From positions 2,914,001-2,978,000 of the forward strand of contig NZ_CP070499.1 in assembly GCF_016925615.1 (NCBI RefSeq): 64,000 bases of DNA. Reading direction: 5' to 3'. The position numbers and the translations under genes are program-made. Origin of the DNA: Natronosporangium hydrolyticum (GTDB lineage Bacteria > Actinomycetota > Actinomycetes > Mycobacteriales > Micromonosporaceae). Within the stretch, counting starts at the first letter, position 1. Each line of letters begins with the position of its first letter. Below, one piece after another: positions 1-10,538 of the stretch. The notes under the pieces were generated by a model. The model ran no database searches. It was not told the origin of the DNA and saw only the letters and a program-made list of their open reading frames with translations.

Positions 1-245
1 CGACTATCCGTAGCGCCAGCGGTGCGATCTTGATTGACCGTACGCCGGTGGCGGGGCCGTACGAGGTGGTGGCGGTCGGACCGGATGATCTAGGCGACCG
101 GTTTGCGGCGACGCAGGCGGCGGCGTTGATGGAGCTGCTGGTGCAGGAGTTCGGCATCGAGTACGAGGTGCGGTCGGATTCGGATTTGACGCTGCCTGCG
201 GCGGCGGAGCCGCAGCTGCGGTTCGCCACGGTGCTGGACCCGTAG
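1..245 (+). CDS. DUF881 family protein, C-terminal fragment
   Basis: The reading frame is open from position 3 and ends at a TAG at 243-245; the start lies left of the window. The fragment begins TIRSASGAILIDRTPVAGPY, a typical C-terminal core of DUF881 proteins, membrane-anchored coiled-coil proteins of actinobacteria and firmicutes found beside the small basic protein gene. In Mycobacterium tuberculosis the matching gene is the first of two DUF881 genes flanking sbp, and the second copy is present here at 633. A role at the division or cell-envelope machinery is assumed from family context only. About 80 codons are visible. Confidence 0.8.
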   Translation, partial: TIRSASGAILIDRTPVAGPYEVVAVGPDDLGDRFAATQAAALMELLVQEFGIEYEVRSDSDLTLPAAAEPQLRFATVLDP

Positions 246-284
246 CCGTCGCTGGTTTCGGTTTTACTCAGGGGAGGATGGAAC

Positions 285-620
285 TTGATCATTGCCGTGG
301 TGGCGCTGCTGGTCGGGGTGGTCCTCGGTGTGGTGCTGGATCCGAGCGTGCCGGTGTGGCTGTTGCCCTACCTGCCGATCGCGGTGGTGGCGGCGCTGGA
401 TGCGGTGTTCGGCGGGATCCGGGCCAAGCTGGACGGCATCTTCGACGACAGGCAGTTCGTGGTGTCGTTCATCTCGAACGTGCTGGTGGCGGCGCTGATC
501 GTGTTCCTGGGCGACCAGTTGGGCGTGGGTAGCCTGTTGTCGATCGGCGTGGTAGTGGTGTTCGGAGTGCGGATCTTCGGCAATGTGGCGGCGATTCGCC
601 GGCATCTTTTCCGGGCGTAG
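285..620 (+). CDS. sbp: small basic protein, DUF1290 family
   Basis: A 111-aa integral membrane protein with hydrophobic segments at about residues 1-20, 22-42, 60-77 and 82-100, and a short basic tail (RRHLFRA). The motif ALDAVFGGIRAKLDGIFDD between segments two and three is characteristic of the family. The start is TTG at 285, preceded by GGGGAGG at 271-277; no ATG fits. It sits between two DUF881 genes, 12 bp before the second, in one operon that continues into gcvH and garA. The family is conserved beside division and envelope genes; its molecular role is unknown. Confidence 0.88.
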   Translation: MIIAVVALLVGVVLGVVLDPSVPVWLLPYLPIAVVAALDAVFGGIRAKLDGIFDDRQFVVSFISNVLVAALIVFLGDQLGVGSLLSIGVVVVFGVRIFGNVAAIRRHLFRA

Positions 621-632
621 GGGGCAGCGGGC

Positions 633-1535
633 ATGAGCGACGAGCGGGAGCGGTCGGAGCCGCCGCCGCAGCGGGCGGAGCCTGGTGGGGAGGGTGCCGA
701 TCCGGCGGCTGTCCCGGCCGAGCCGGTTTCGCGTGATCCGGCGGTTGACGATTCCCCGGGCGAGGTGGTCGCCGATGCTGGTGCGGAGCCCGCTGGTGGG
801 CGGGCTGCTGCTGGTTCGGGGTGGCGGCGGTGGCTGGCGCCGAGCGGGTCGCCGACTGGTTGGGTGACGGTGGTGTTGCTGGCGTTGCTGGGTTTCACCT
901 TTACGGTGCAGGTGCGCAGCGTGGCCGAGGATCCGACGGTGGCGGCGTTGGGCCAGGAGGATCTGGTGCGGATCTTGGCCAATCTGGATGCTCACGAGGA
1001 GCGGTTGCGCCGTGACATCGGCGAGTTGCAGGAGACTCACCGCCGGTTGACCAGCGCTGATGAGAGTCAGCAGGAGGCGTTGGCGGAGGCGGGTCGGCGC
1101 GCCGACGAGCTGGGGATCTTGGCGGGTACGTTGCCGGCGGCGGGGCCGGGGGTGGTGGTGGAGTTTCGCGGTGGGCCGGATGCGGTCAACGCGGCTCGGG
1201 TGCTCGACGCGGTGCAGGAGCTGCGCAGCGCTGGTGCGGAGGCGATGCAGGTGGCGGGTGCTGACGGGGCCGCGGTGCGGGTGGTTGCGTCGACCTATTT
1301 CGTCGATGGTGAGCAGGGGTTGGTGGTGGATGGTGAGTCGTTGGTCGCACCGTACCGGTTGACGGTGATCGGTGAGCCGGAGACGCTCGCTCCTGCCCTG
1401 CGGATTCCGGGCGGGGTGGTGGAGTCGGTGCAGCGCGACGGCGGTACGGTGACCGTGAACGAGGAGACCGGCGGGGTCGAGGTGTCGGCGGTGCGCGAGC
1501 AGGCCGCTCTTGAGCATGCCCGACCGGATTCCTAA
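633..1535 (+). CDS. DUF881 family protein (second copy)
   Basis: 300 aa. Residues 1-70 are an acidic, proline- and alanine-rich cytoplasmic tail; a single membrane helix follows at about 76-94 (GWVTVVLLALLGFTFTVQV), then a heptad-rich coiled coil at about 105-165 and the DUF881 fold to the end. It starts at ATG 633, 12 bp after sbp; the upstream purine run is weak, so translational coupling is likely. It ends 22 bp before gcvH. The type II membrane protein plus sbp pairing recurs across actinobacteria. No enzymatic motif is visible; a structural or scaffold role is inference. Confidence 0.85.
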   Translation: MSDERERSEPPPQRAEPGGEGADPAAVPAEPVSRDPAVDDSPGEVVADAGAEPAGGRAAAGSGWRRWLAPSGSPTGWVTVVLLALLGFTFTVQVRSVAEDPTVAALGQEDLVRILANLDAHEERLRRDIGELQETHRRLTSADESQQEALAEAGRRADELGILAGTLPAAGPGVVVEFRGGPDAVNAARVLDAVQELRSAGAEAMQVAGADGAAVRVVASTYFVDGEQGLVVDGESLVAPYRLTVIGEPETLAPALRIPGGVVESVQRDGGTVTVNEETGGVEVSAVREQAALEHARPDS

Positions 1536-1557
1536 CTGAACGGTGAGAGGTGGGCAG

Positions 1558-1935
1558 ATGGTTCCAGAGCAGCTGCGCTACACCGCGGAGCACGAGTGGG
1601 TCGCGGCGGAGTCCGGCCGGGCTCGGGTGGGGATCACCCACTATGCGCAGGAAGCGCTGGGCGACATCGTCTTTTTGCAACTTCCCGAGGTCGGTGCGGA
1701 GGTGGCGGCCGGGGACTCGGTGGGCGAGGTGGAGTCGACCAAGAGCGTGTCTGAGATCTACGCGCCGCTGGCGGGTCGGGTGAGCGCGGTCAATGAGGCC
1801 GCCGCTGGAGGGCCGGAGGTGCTCAACTCCGATCCGTACGGCGAGGGTTGGCTTTTCGAGATCGAGTTGGCTGATGCGGCGGCGGTCGAGGGACTGCTCG
1901 ACGCCACTGGCTACCGTAAGCTGACGGACGCGTAA
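1558..1935 (+). CDS. gcvH: glycine cleavage system H protein
   Basis: 125 aa, the usual length of GcvH. The lipoyl domain is complete: TAEHEWV near the N-terminus, GITHYAQEALGDIVF, and the lipoyl-lysine motif ESTKSVSEIYAP with Lys62. The protein carries the aminomethyl intermediate between GcvP, GcvT and lipoamide dehydrogenase. ATG 1558 follows GAGAGGTGGG at 1545-1554; an in-frame GTG at 1543 lacks such spacing. gcvP lies 2.1 kb downstream behind its own riboswitch; gcvT is not in this window. The position upstream of garA matches M. tuberculosis Rv1826-Rv1827. Confidence 0.96.
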   Translation: MVPEQLRYTAEHEWVAAESGRARVGITHYAQEALGDIVFLQLPEVGAEVAAGDSVGEVESTKSVSEIYAPLAGRVSAVNEAAAGGPEVLNSDPYGEGWLFEIELADAAAVEGLLDATGYRKLTDA

Positions 1936-1974
1936 AGTGAGTTCTTCCTACTACCAGGCCCGTGAGGTGGTCCG

Positions 1975-2442
1975 ATGACGCGCCCAGACGACGAGTTTCC
2001 CCCACTCGACGTCACGTCGACGATGAACATGGGATCGATCGACGACGTCCTGGAGGGCCCGGACGCCGAGGTCGCCCCGGGCCGGATGTCCGGATCGTTG
2101 CCGCCGGGGATGGCGTTGCTGGTGGTGCGCCGCGGCCCGAACGCGGGCGCGAGGTTCCTTTTGGATCATGATGTGACCACGAGCGGCCGCCACCCGGACA
2201 GCGACATTTTCCTGGACGACGTGACGGTCTCCCGTCGCCACGCGGAGTTCCATCGGGATGGTGGGACCTTCACCGTGCGGGATGTGGGCAGCCTCAACGG
2301 CACCTACGTGAACCGCGAGCGGGTTGAGGCGGCGACGTTGAGCAACGGCGACGAGGTGCAGATCGGCAAGTTCCGGCTGGTCTTCGTGGCTGGCCCGCGG
2401 CCGGGCGCGAACGCTAGCCAGCAGCTGGCTGAGCACCAGTAG
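1975..2442 (+). CDS. garA: FHA-domain regulator GarA/OdhI
   Basis: 155 aa. A disordered N-terminal tail (1-45) precedes one FHA domain (about 55-140) with the phosphothreonine-binding signatures GRHPDSDIF, TVSRRHAEF and GSLNGTYVNR. In mycobacteria and corynebacteria the protein binds 2-oxoglutarate dehydrogenase and glutamate metabolic enzymes until Ser/Thr kinases phosphorylate an N-terminal TT motif. Here that segment reads LDVTSTMNMGS instead of the classical ETTSVF, so the acceptor threonines are shifted but present. It starts at ATG 1975, preceded by GTGAGGTGG, and closes the sbp-gcvH-garA run. Confidence 0.93.
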   Translation: MTRPDDEFPPLDVTSTMNMGSIDDVLEGPDAEVAPGRMSGSLPPGMALLVVRRGPNAGARFLLDHDVTTSGRHPDSDIFLDDVTVSRRHAEFHRDGGTFTVRDVGSLNGTYVNRERVEAATLSNGDEVQIGKFRLVFVAGPRPGANASQQLAEHQ

Positions 2443-2450
2443 CAGTCCTC

Positions 2451-2484
2451 GTAGCGCCGTGCGGTAGGTGCCGTGCGGCGCTAC
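2451..2484 (+). terminator. possible hairpin after garA
   Basis: GTAGCGCCG (2451-2459) and CGGCGCTAC (2476-2484) form a 9-bp perfect stem nine bases after the garA stop. There is no U tract, as is common in high-GC actinobacteria. It occupies the position where an ftsR-type merR gene is found in related genomes. Confidence 0.4.
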
Positions 2485-2650
2485 GGGCTGATCGTGCTCG
2501 CGTCGAGCTGGTCACTGGCGGTGGTGTCGTGGTCGGCGCGCGGCGGAGGTCGGTCCCCCTGGAGGAGGGCAGTCATGCTGCCTGGTTGGGGTGTACGGTT
2601 TTGAAGGTAGGGCTCTGCGTGTGGGAGATCGGACCCGGTCGGAGGTAGGC

Positions 2651-3115
2651 GTGCGCGAAGTGAGCGTGGTCGGTGTTCGGGTGGAGCTACCCTCGAACCA
2701 GCCGATCGTGCTGTTGCGGGAGGTCGACGGCGAGCGGTACCTACCGATCTGGATCGGTGCGGTGGAGGCTACGGCGATCGCCTATGAGCAGCAGGGGGTG
2801 AAGCCCGCCCGTCCGCTTACGCACGATCTGCTGCGGGATGTGTTGGCGGCGTTGCACGCGCCGTTGCACGCGGTGGAGATCGTGGAGCTGAAGGAGAGCG
2901 TCTACTTCGCTGATCTGTTGATCGGCGAGGGGCTGCGGGTGTCGGCGCGGCCGAGCGACTCTATCGCCTTGGCGTTGCGGGTGGGCGCGACGATCCGTTG
3001 TGCGGATTCGGTTCTTGACGAGGCCGGCATCCTCATCCCGGATGAGCAGGAGGATGAGGTCGAGAAGTTCCGGGAGTTTCTGGATCAGGTTCGGCCGGAG
3101 GATTTCGCCGGTTGA
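2651..3115 (+). CDS. bifunctional nuclease-family protein (DUF151)
   Basis: 154 aa, the usual size for the DUF151/BFN family: VELPSNQPIVLLREVDGERYLPIWIGAVEATAIA at the N-terminus (residues about 10-43), then a domain ending LDEAGILIPDEQEDEVEKF. The GTG at 2651 lies 4 bp behind GGAGGT (2641-2646); the frame is open further upstream but that extension has no family similarity. Homologues sit between two merR genes in M. tuberculosis (Rv1829). Plant members show nuclease activity, whereas the bacterial role is unknown. Confidence 0.88.
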   Translation: MREVSVVGVRVELPSNQPIVLLREVDGERYLPIWIGAVEATAIAYEQQGVKPARPLTHDLLRDVLAALHAPLHAVEIVELKESVYFADLLIGEGLRVSARPSDSIALALRVGATIRCADSVLDEAGILIPDEQEDEVEKFREFLDQVRPEDFAG

Positions 3116-3237
3116 TGCTGGTGTGGGACACCTGTTGGTGGCTGCGGCGTTTCGCGCCGGCTTCGGCGCGGTGCCGGCGATAAGCTAGGTCTCGGTAACA
3201 GCCCTTCGCGTCGCCATACTCGGGGAGGTTGAAGGCC

Positions 3238-3828
3238 ATGCCGGAGCCGCAGATGCCGGAGCCGCGGGAGGCCGATGTGCTCCGACCGCCGATGGAGGCG
3301 GTCGGCTATCGCGGGGTCGCGGCTATGAATGCGGCCGGTATCAGCTATCGGCAGCTGGACTACTGGGCGCGGACTGGTTTGGTGGAGCCGAGCATCCGGG
3401 CGGCGGCGGGTTCGGGTAGTCAGCGGCTCTACTCGTTCCGGGACCTGGTGGTGTTGCGGGTGGTGAAATCTCTGCTGGAGGCGGGGGTTTCGTTGCAGAA
3501 CATCCGCCGGGCGATCGACACGCTGCGGGCCCACGGGGTGGAAGATCTGGCCGGGATCACGTTGATCTCCGATGGTACGACCGTCTATGAGTGTCGTTCG
3601 GCGGAGGAGGTCGTGGATCTGCTGCAGGGTGGGCAGGGTGTGTTCGGGATCGCGATCAGTGGTGCGTTCGCGGAGATCAAGGGCACGTTGTCGCATCTGC
3701 CGGCGGATCGGGCGGCCGTTGATGACGAGCCCGGGCCGGTCGCTGCGCTCTCCGGTTCGGGGGCCGGTGAGGGTGGGTCGCTCGGCGATGAGCTGGCGGT
3801 TCGCCGGGCCCGGCGCCGCGCTTCGTAG
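3238..3828 (+). CDS. MerR-family regulator, Rv1830 type
   Basis: 196 aa. Residues about 20-90 form a winged-helix MerR DNA-binding domain (GISYRQLDYWARTGLVEPS, GSQRLYSFRDLVVLRVVKSL). The middle carries LISDGTTVYECRSAEEVVDLL and GGQGVFGIAISGA, diagnostic of the Rv1830 branch rather than the FtsR (Rv1828) branch. No cysteine-rich effector pocket is seen. ATG 3238 is preferred because GGGGAGG (3222-3228) is 9 bp upstream; a TTG at 3229 would abut the Shine-Dalgarno. It directly precedes the glycine riboswitch. Confidence 0.9.
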   Translation: MPEPQMPEPREADVLRPPMEAVGYRGVAAMNAAGISYRQLDYWARTGLVEPSIRAAAGSGSQRLYSFRDLVVLRVVKSLLEAGVSLQNIRRAIDTLRAHGVEDLAGITLISDGTTVYECRSAEEVVDLLQGGQGVFGIAISGAFAEIKGTLSHLPADRAAVDDEPGPVAALSGSGAGEGGSLGDELAVRRARRRAS

Positions 3829-3886
3829 AGATCGTCACATCCGCTGGGTTCGGGGCCGTCTCGCTGGTAGCGTGTTCCGGGCCGGT

Positions 3887-4043
3887 ATTACCCACGCGGG
3901 AGAGACCGCCGGGCAACCAGTCAGGCGGCGCCGAAGGGGCAAATCCTCCCCGGAACCTCTCAGGCACCCGGACCGTGTTGGGTAGGCACCTCTGGAGGGT
4001 GCGGCTGCTTGTGCGGTGAGCACGCGCTGCCTCGACAGAGGGG
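3887..4043 (+). promoter_or_regulatory. glycine riboswitch controlling gcvP
   Basis: The leader of gcvP carries the glycine-aptamer consensus: GCGGGAGAGACC at about 3896-3907, GCGCCGAAGGGGCAAATCC at about 3928-3946, and AACCTCTCAGGCACCCGGAC at about 3954-3973. This is one complete aptamer. A second, shorter element follows: ACCTCTG (3988-3994) pairs with CAGAGGG (4036-4042) around a variant interior without the CCGAAGG core, resembling a degenerate second aptamer. In actinobacteria this switch turns on glycine cleavage when glycine is abundant. The gcvP Shine-Dalgarno (GAGG, 4071-4074) lies just downstream. Confidence 0.92.
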
Positions 4044-4078
4044 GAGGGTGACAGACCCTACCCGAGCCTGGAGGCGCC

Positions 4079-6913
<2,835 letters not shown>

Positions 6914-6919
6914 TCGTGG

Positions 6920-7147
6920 TCAGGCGGCGACCGGTTCGCGGCGTGGCGCGGGGACCCGGTGGGGGGCCGGGCCGCGGTGTGGCGCGACGGCTCGGCCGTC
7001 TGGCAGTAGCTCGCCGGTGTCCTCGAAGAGGATCACACCGTTGCAGAGCAAGCTCCAACCCTGTTCCGGCACCGAGGCCACCACGCAGGCAGCGTCCCGG
7101 TCAACCGCGTTCGACTCCGGGCAGACTGGCAAGTGCGTGCAGGACAT
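6920..7147 (-). CDS. DUF5999 family small protein
   Basis: 75 aa. The core (MSCTHLPVCPESNAVDRDAA, then VPEQGWSLLCNGVILFEDTG and ELLPDG) matches the short actinobacterial DUF5999 family, which carries two to three conserved cysteines and one tryptophan and has no known function. The C-terminal 25 residues are a low-complexity Pro/Arg/His tail longer than usual. ATG 7147 has GGAGA 4 bp upstream; a longer frame to 7207 lacks similarity. It is convergent with gcvP (6-bp gap) and divergent from pabB. Confidence 0.82.
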   Translation of the reverse strand: MSCTHLPVCPESNAVDRDAACVVASVPEQGWSLLCNGVILFEDTGELLPDGRAVAPHRGPAPHRVPAPRREPVAA

Positions 7148-7292
7148 CGCATCTCCGGGGAGGGTGTATGCGGGTTGTGTTCTCCGCGGTTGTGCGGAGC
7201 CGTTCACTAGGTATGAACACGAACAAGGCTAGCAACTGTTCCCGGGGTTGTTCTGCCTGGTCACATGGGTTCTCGGGGAATCGTCTGTTCGT

Positions 7293-8489
7293 ATGACCTG
7301 GTTGTGGCGGAACGGTGTAGACACCCTGGCTGACCAGGGGTGGGAACGCTCCCGGTGGGAGTGGCGCATCGAGGACGGTGGTGACCCTTCTCGGTTGGTC
7401 GAGGAGTTTCTGGCGGAGCACGGTCTTCCGGTCCGGAACCTCGCAGTCGGTAGCGGTTCGGTAGCTGACGGGGCGCGACGACGTGGCGTATTAGGCGCTT
7501 CACTGTATGTATCGGCCGCGGCGGCTGTGGTCTCGATCGGGGCGCCGCCGGGCCGACCCAGTCCGGCTCCAGCGTTGCCCGATGCGGTGGCCGTCGTCTG
7601 GTCGCAGCCGGCGTCAGCACCGATCGAACAGGCTGTTCACTCAGCGAGAACCTCGTTCAGGTGGGAGCTCGACTCCTGGCGGCCCAGTTGGAGTCCGGAG
7701 CAGCACGCCGAGGCCGTGACCCGGGCCCGGGAATCGATCAGCCGGGGCGAGCTCTACCAGGTCAATCTGGTCGGGCACGCCAGCGCCGCGTACCGGGGGG
7801 ACCCGCGGCCGGCGCTGCGGCGGGTCACCACTCTGCCCGGGGCGCGGTACGCGGGCAGCCTGGGCGGCGACGGGTGGGCGTTGGCCTGCGCATCGCCGGA
7901 GACGCTGGTCGCCACCGGCGGCGGCCGGGTGTGGACCGGGCCGATCAAAGGCACCCGACCGGCCGACGAGGTTGGCCGGCGGGAGCTGCTGGCCTCGACC
8001 AAGGAACGCGCCGAGCATGTCATGATCGTCGACCTGGCCCGCAACGACCTGTCCCAAGTGGCCCGCACCGGCACGGTCCGGGTGGATGATCTCTACGCGG
8101 TACGGCGCTGGTGCGATCTGTGGCAGGCAGAGTCGGTGGTTTCCGCGGCATTGGCCGATGGGGTCGGGCTGGCTGAGCTGCTGCGGGCGGTGTGCCCGGG
8201 CGGGTCGGTGACCGGGGCACCCAAACGCGCGGCGCTGGCGTTGATCAATGAGCTGGAGCCGGTGGGGCGGGGTGCGAGCATGGGTGCGTTCGGCTGGGTC
8301 GGACTCGACGGGCTCGATCTTGGGCTGACCATCCGGACGGTGGCCGCCGACCCCGACCGGCTGCATCTGTGGGCCGGCGGTGGTATCACCTGGGGCAGCG
8401 ACCCGCAGGCCGAGGTCGCCGAGGCGGCGGCCAAGGCCGCACCACTGCGGCGGGTGCTGGCCGAGGCCGAGGCTACGACTCGACGCTGA
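7293..8489 (+). CDS. pabB: aminodeoxychorismate synthase component I
   Basis: 398 aa chorismate-binding enzyme. The catalytic domain (about 140-395) holds SRGELYQVNLVG, PIKGTRP with the lysine that marks PabB rather than TrpE (PIAGTR), ERAEHVMIVDLARNDLSQV, and the terminal PGGSVTGAPKRAALALINEL with WAGGGITWGSDP. It converts chorismate and ammonia to 4-amino-4-deoxychorismate for folate synthesis; a PabA glutaminase partner is not in view. The start is uncertain: ATG 7293 has only a distant purine run (7274-7279), and the frame is open upstream to a TTG at 7248. Its 3' end overlaps the convergent gene by 17 bp. Confidence 0.88.
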   Translation: MTWLWRNGVDTLADQGWERSRWEWRIEDGGDPSRLVEEFLAEHGLPVRNLAVGSGSVADGARRRGVLGASLYVSAAAAVVSIGAPPGRPSPAPALPDAVAVVWSQPASAPIEQAVHSARTSFRWELDSWRPSWSPEQHAEAVTRARESISRGELYQVNLVGHASAAYRGDPRPALRRVTTLPGARYAGSLGGDGWALACASPETLVATGGGRVWTGPIKGTRPADEVGRRELLASTKERAEHVMIVDLARNDLSQVARTGTVRVDDLYAVRRWCDLWQAESVVSAALADGVGLAELLRAVCPGGSVTGAPKRAALALINELEPVGRGASMGAFGWVGLDGLDLGLTIRTVAADPDRLHLWAGGGITWGSDPQAEVAEAAAKAAPLRRVLAEAEATTRR

Positions 8490-10323
8490 AAACCGCTGTA
8501 CGCAGCAGCTCGACCAGGTCGAATCCGTCGCTGGAGTAGTGCGCCTCGCCGCCGGTGGCGTCGGAGATCTCCGCGAGCACCTCGAAGTTCGGCTCTTCCC
8601 CGAAGGCGACGTTGATCACTCGTACCTCCTGGTCCTCGCCGGGCGCTTCGTCCAGATACTCCAGCAGCTCGGGGAGGGAGATCCCGGGCCGGCCGCCGGT
8701 GTCGTCCTCTCCGTCGGTGATGATCACCACCATGTTGATCGCGTCCGGGTCGTAGTTGCCCAGCACGGTGTCGTAGGCGGCCTGGATCGTGTTGTAGAGG
8801 CCGGTATCGCCGACGGGTTCAAGGAACTGCGCCGCTTCGATGATGTGTTCGCGACGGGTGCGGCCGTCCTCCATCGTGTCGCCGAGGGTGCCCAGCGGCA
8901 CCAGTGACCGGTGGTCCCGGTCGCCGTCGAGCGCCGTGGAGAACTCCCAGAACCCGACCCGGTCCTCCTCGGTGAACAATCGCATGGTCTCGATGGCGGC
9001 CTGTTGCGCCCGCTGCATTCGAGTCTCGCCGGTGCCGGGGATCTCCAGCAGCATCGAGCCGGAGACGTCGAAGGCGATCAGCACGTTGGAGGTGCGCGCC
9101 AGGGCGGTCCAGCGGTCGATGGCCAGCGTCACCGAATCGGGCACCAGCACCGCCCGGGGCAGCGCGACCAGCTGGGGGACGACGCCGTACTCTTCGGTGA
9201 AGTCGTCGCCGGCTTCCCGGTTGGTGCCCCGGAACCCGGCCTTGCGCAAGGTCTGCTGCGGCTCCTCGGAGCGGACGAACTCCAGGAAGAGTTGCGCTAC
9301 CTCCCGGGTCGGTTCGTCGACCCACTCCCCGTTGAGGATCAGGTACGGGTGATCGGCCTCCATGTTGCCGTTGGTCGGGTAGATGGCGGCCAACGGCACC
9401 GACGGGTTGCCCCGGTTGTAGTCGAGGACGTCTTTCTCCAGCGCGGGGAAGGCCGAGATATGTTGCAGCGCCGCCTGCTCACCACCGTTGTCGATGCTGC
9501 GCAGCGCCGTCAGCAGCTGCTCGGTGGTTTCGTGGTAGAGCTCGGGATCGAGCAACCGGTGCAGGTTGAAGGCCGCCTCTAGCTCCTCGCGACTGGTCTC
9601 GCCGGTCTCGTTGGCGTCGACGATGGCGGTCAGCGCCAGCAGCCCGGCGGTGTCCCGGGCCGGGTTGCTCATGCCGAACCGGAATGGGCCCCATTCTTCG
9701 CGGCCGAACCGGTCCCAGCCCTGCTCGTCGTCGCTGAACTCCTCAAGCAACGACTCCCAGCGCACCCCGGCGTTCAGTTCTGTCTCCTCGCCGGGGTCGG
9801 TGGCGAGGCGGGTGTCGGGCCAGTCCAGTTCGATCGCCATCGGCTCCGGCATCGCGATGACCGTGGGGCTGCGAGCAATGCTGGGGCGCAGGTCCGGCAG
9901 CAGCGGCTCGGCCTCGTCTGTGACGGCCGCCCGCTGCGCCCACGCGGTGGAGGCCGGCACCCACACGTCGGGGGGCTCGTCGCCGGTGGTCTCCCAGCCG
10001 ACGGCGAGCGCGGCGGCGGTCTCGGCGGAGTCTCGCGAGGTCACGACTACCCGGGCGCAGGTGCCCTCGGAGGTGGCCGGCTCGCGTTGGGCCCAGTCGG
10101 TGGCGAAGGTGCTGAGCAGGCCGGCAGTGGACGGCGAGGCCACCACCCGGGCGGTCTGTTGCCCGGAGCAGGTCTGGGCGAGCAACTGTTGGTATCCGAA
10201 GCCCAGTCCGGCGGCGACCAGGAGGCAGACCAGGGTCACACTGATCCACGGAGCGAAGCGGCGCCGGCGCTCACGCGCGCCGCGTCGATGCGACCGGACG
10301 TTGGCGGGCCGGCCATACGCCAT
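8473..10323 (-). CDS. membrane-anchored substrate-binding/VWA hybrid protein
   Basis: 616 aa. A basic N-terminus (RRGARERRRRF) and a membrane helix at about 27-47 anchor the protein. Residues about 60-400 resemble a periplasmic extracellular solute-binding protein (WVPASTAWAQRA, AIELDWPDTRL, YPTNGNMEADHPYLIL). Residues about 410-610 form a von Willebrand A domain with an intact MIDAS (DVSGSM near residue 420, TDGEDDTGG). The combination recurs in actinobacteria, where it is annotated as substrate-binding and VWA domain protein; ligand and partner are unknown. ATG 10323 has CCGGAGG upstream. A second unrelated VWA protein lies at 23250. Confidence 0.82.
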   Translation of the reverse strand: MAYGRPANVRSHRRGARERRRRFAPWISVTLVCLLVAAGLGFGYQQLLAQTCSGQQTARVVASPSTAGLLSTFATDWAQREPATSEGTCARVVVTSRDSAETAAALAVGWETTGDEPPDVWVPASTAWAQRAAVTDEAEPLLPDLRPSIARSPTVIAMPEPMAIELDWPDTRLATDPGEETELNAGVRWESLLEEFSDDEQGWDRFGREEWGPFRFGMSNPARDTAGLLALTAIVDANETGETSREELEAAFNLHRLLDPELYHETTEQLLTALRSIDNGGEQAALQHISAFPALEKDVLDYNRGNPSVPLAAIYPTNGNMEADHPYLILNGEWVDEPTREVAQLFLEFVRSEEPQQTLRKAGFRGTNREAGDDFTEEYGVVPQLVALPRAVLVPDSVTLAIDRWTALARTSNVLIAFDVSGSMLLEIPGTGETRMQRAQQAAIETMRLFTEEDRVGFWEFSTALDGDRDHRSLVPLGTLGDTMEDGRTRREHIIEAAQFLEPVGDTGLYNTIQAAYDTVLGNYDPDAINMVVIITDGEDDTGGRPGISLPELLEYLDEAPGEDQEVRVINVAFGEEPNFEVLAEISDATGGEAHYSSDGFDLVELLRTAVFSVES

Positions 10324-10538
10324 GTGGGCCTCCGGGGACAGCTGGGCACGGTGAACACTTAAGAAAACGAAAGCGAGTCCGGCACAGTTTAGGCTGCGGC
10401 CACCCATGTTGCTGTGCCCGAGGCCACTGATGACGAGTCGCGCTGGCGCTGCTACTGCAGGTAACGGTGTAGGGCAAGGTATCGTCGCGCCGTGACCATC
10501 CAAATGATCACCTCGCCGCCTACCGTGCTGGCCGTCCC

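Noticed and set aside
264-1517. Long minus-strand frame opposite sbp and DUF881
   Set aside because: Arg/His/Pro-rich shadow of the GC-rich plus-strand genes, with no family motif.
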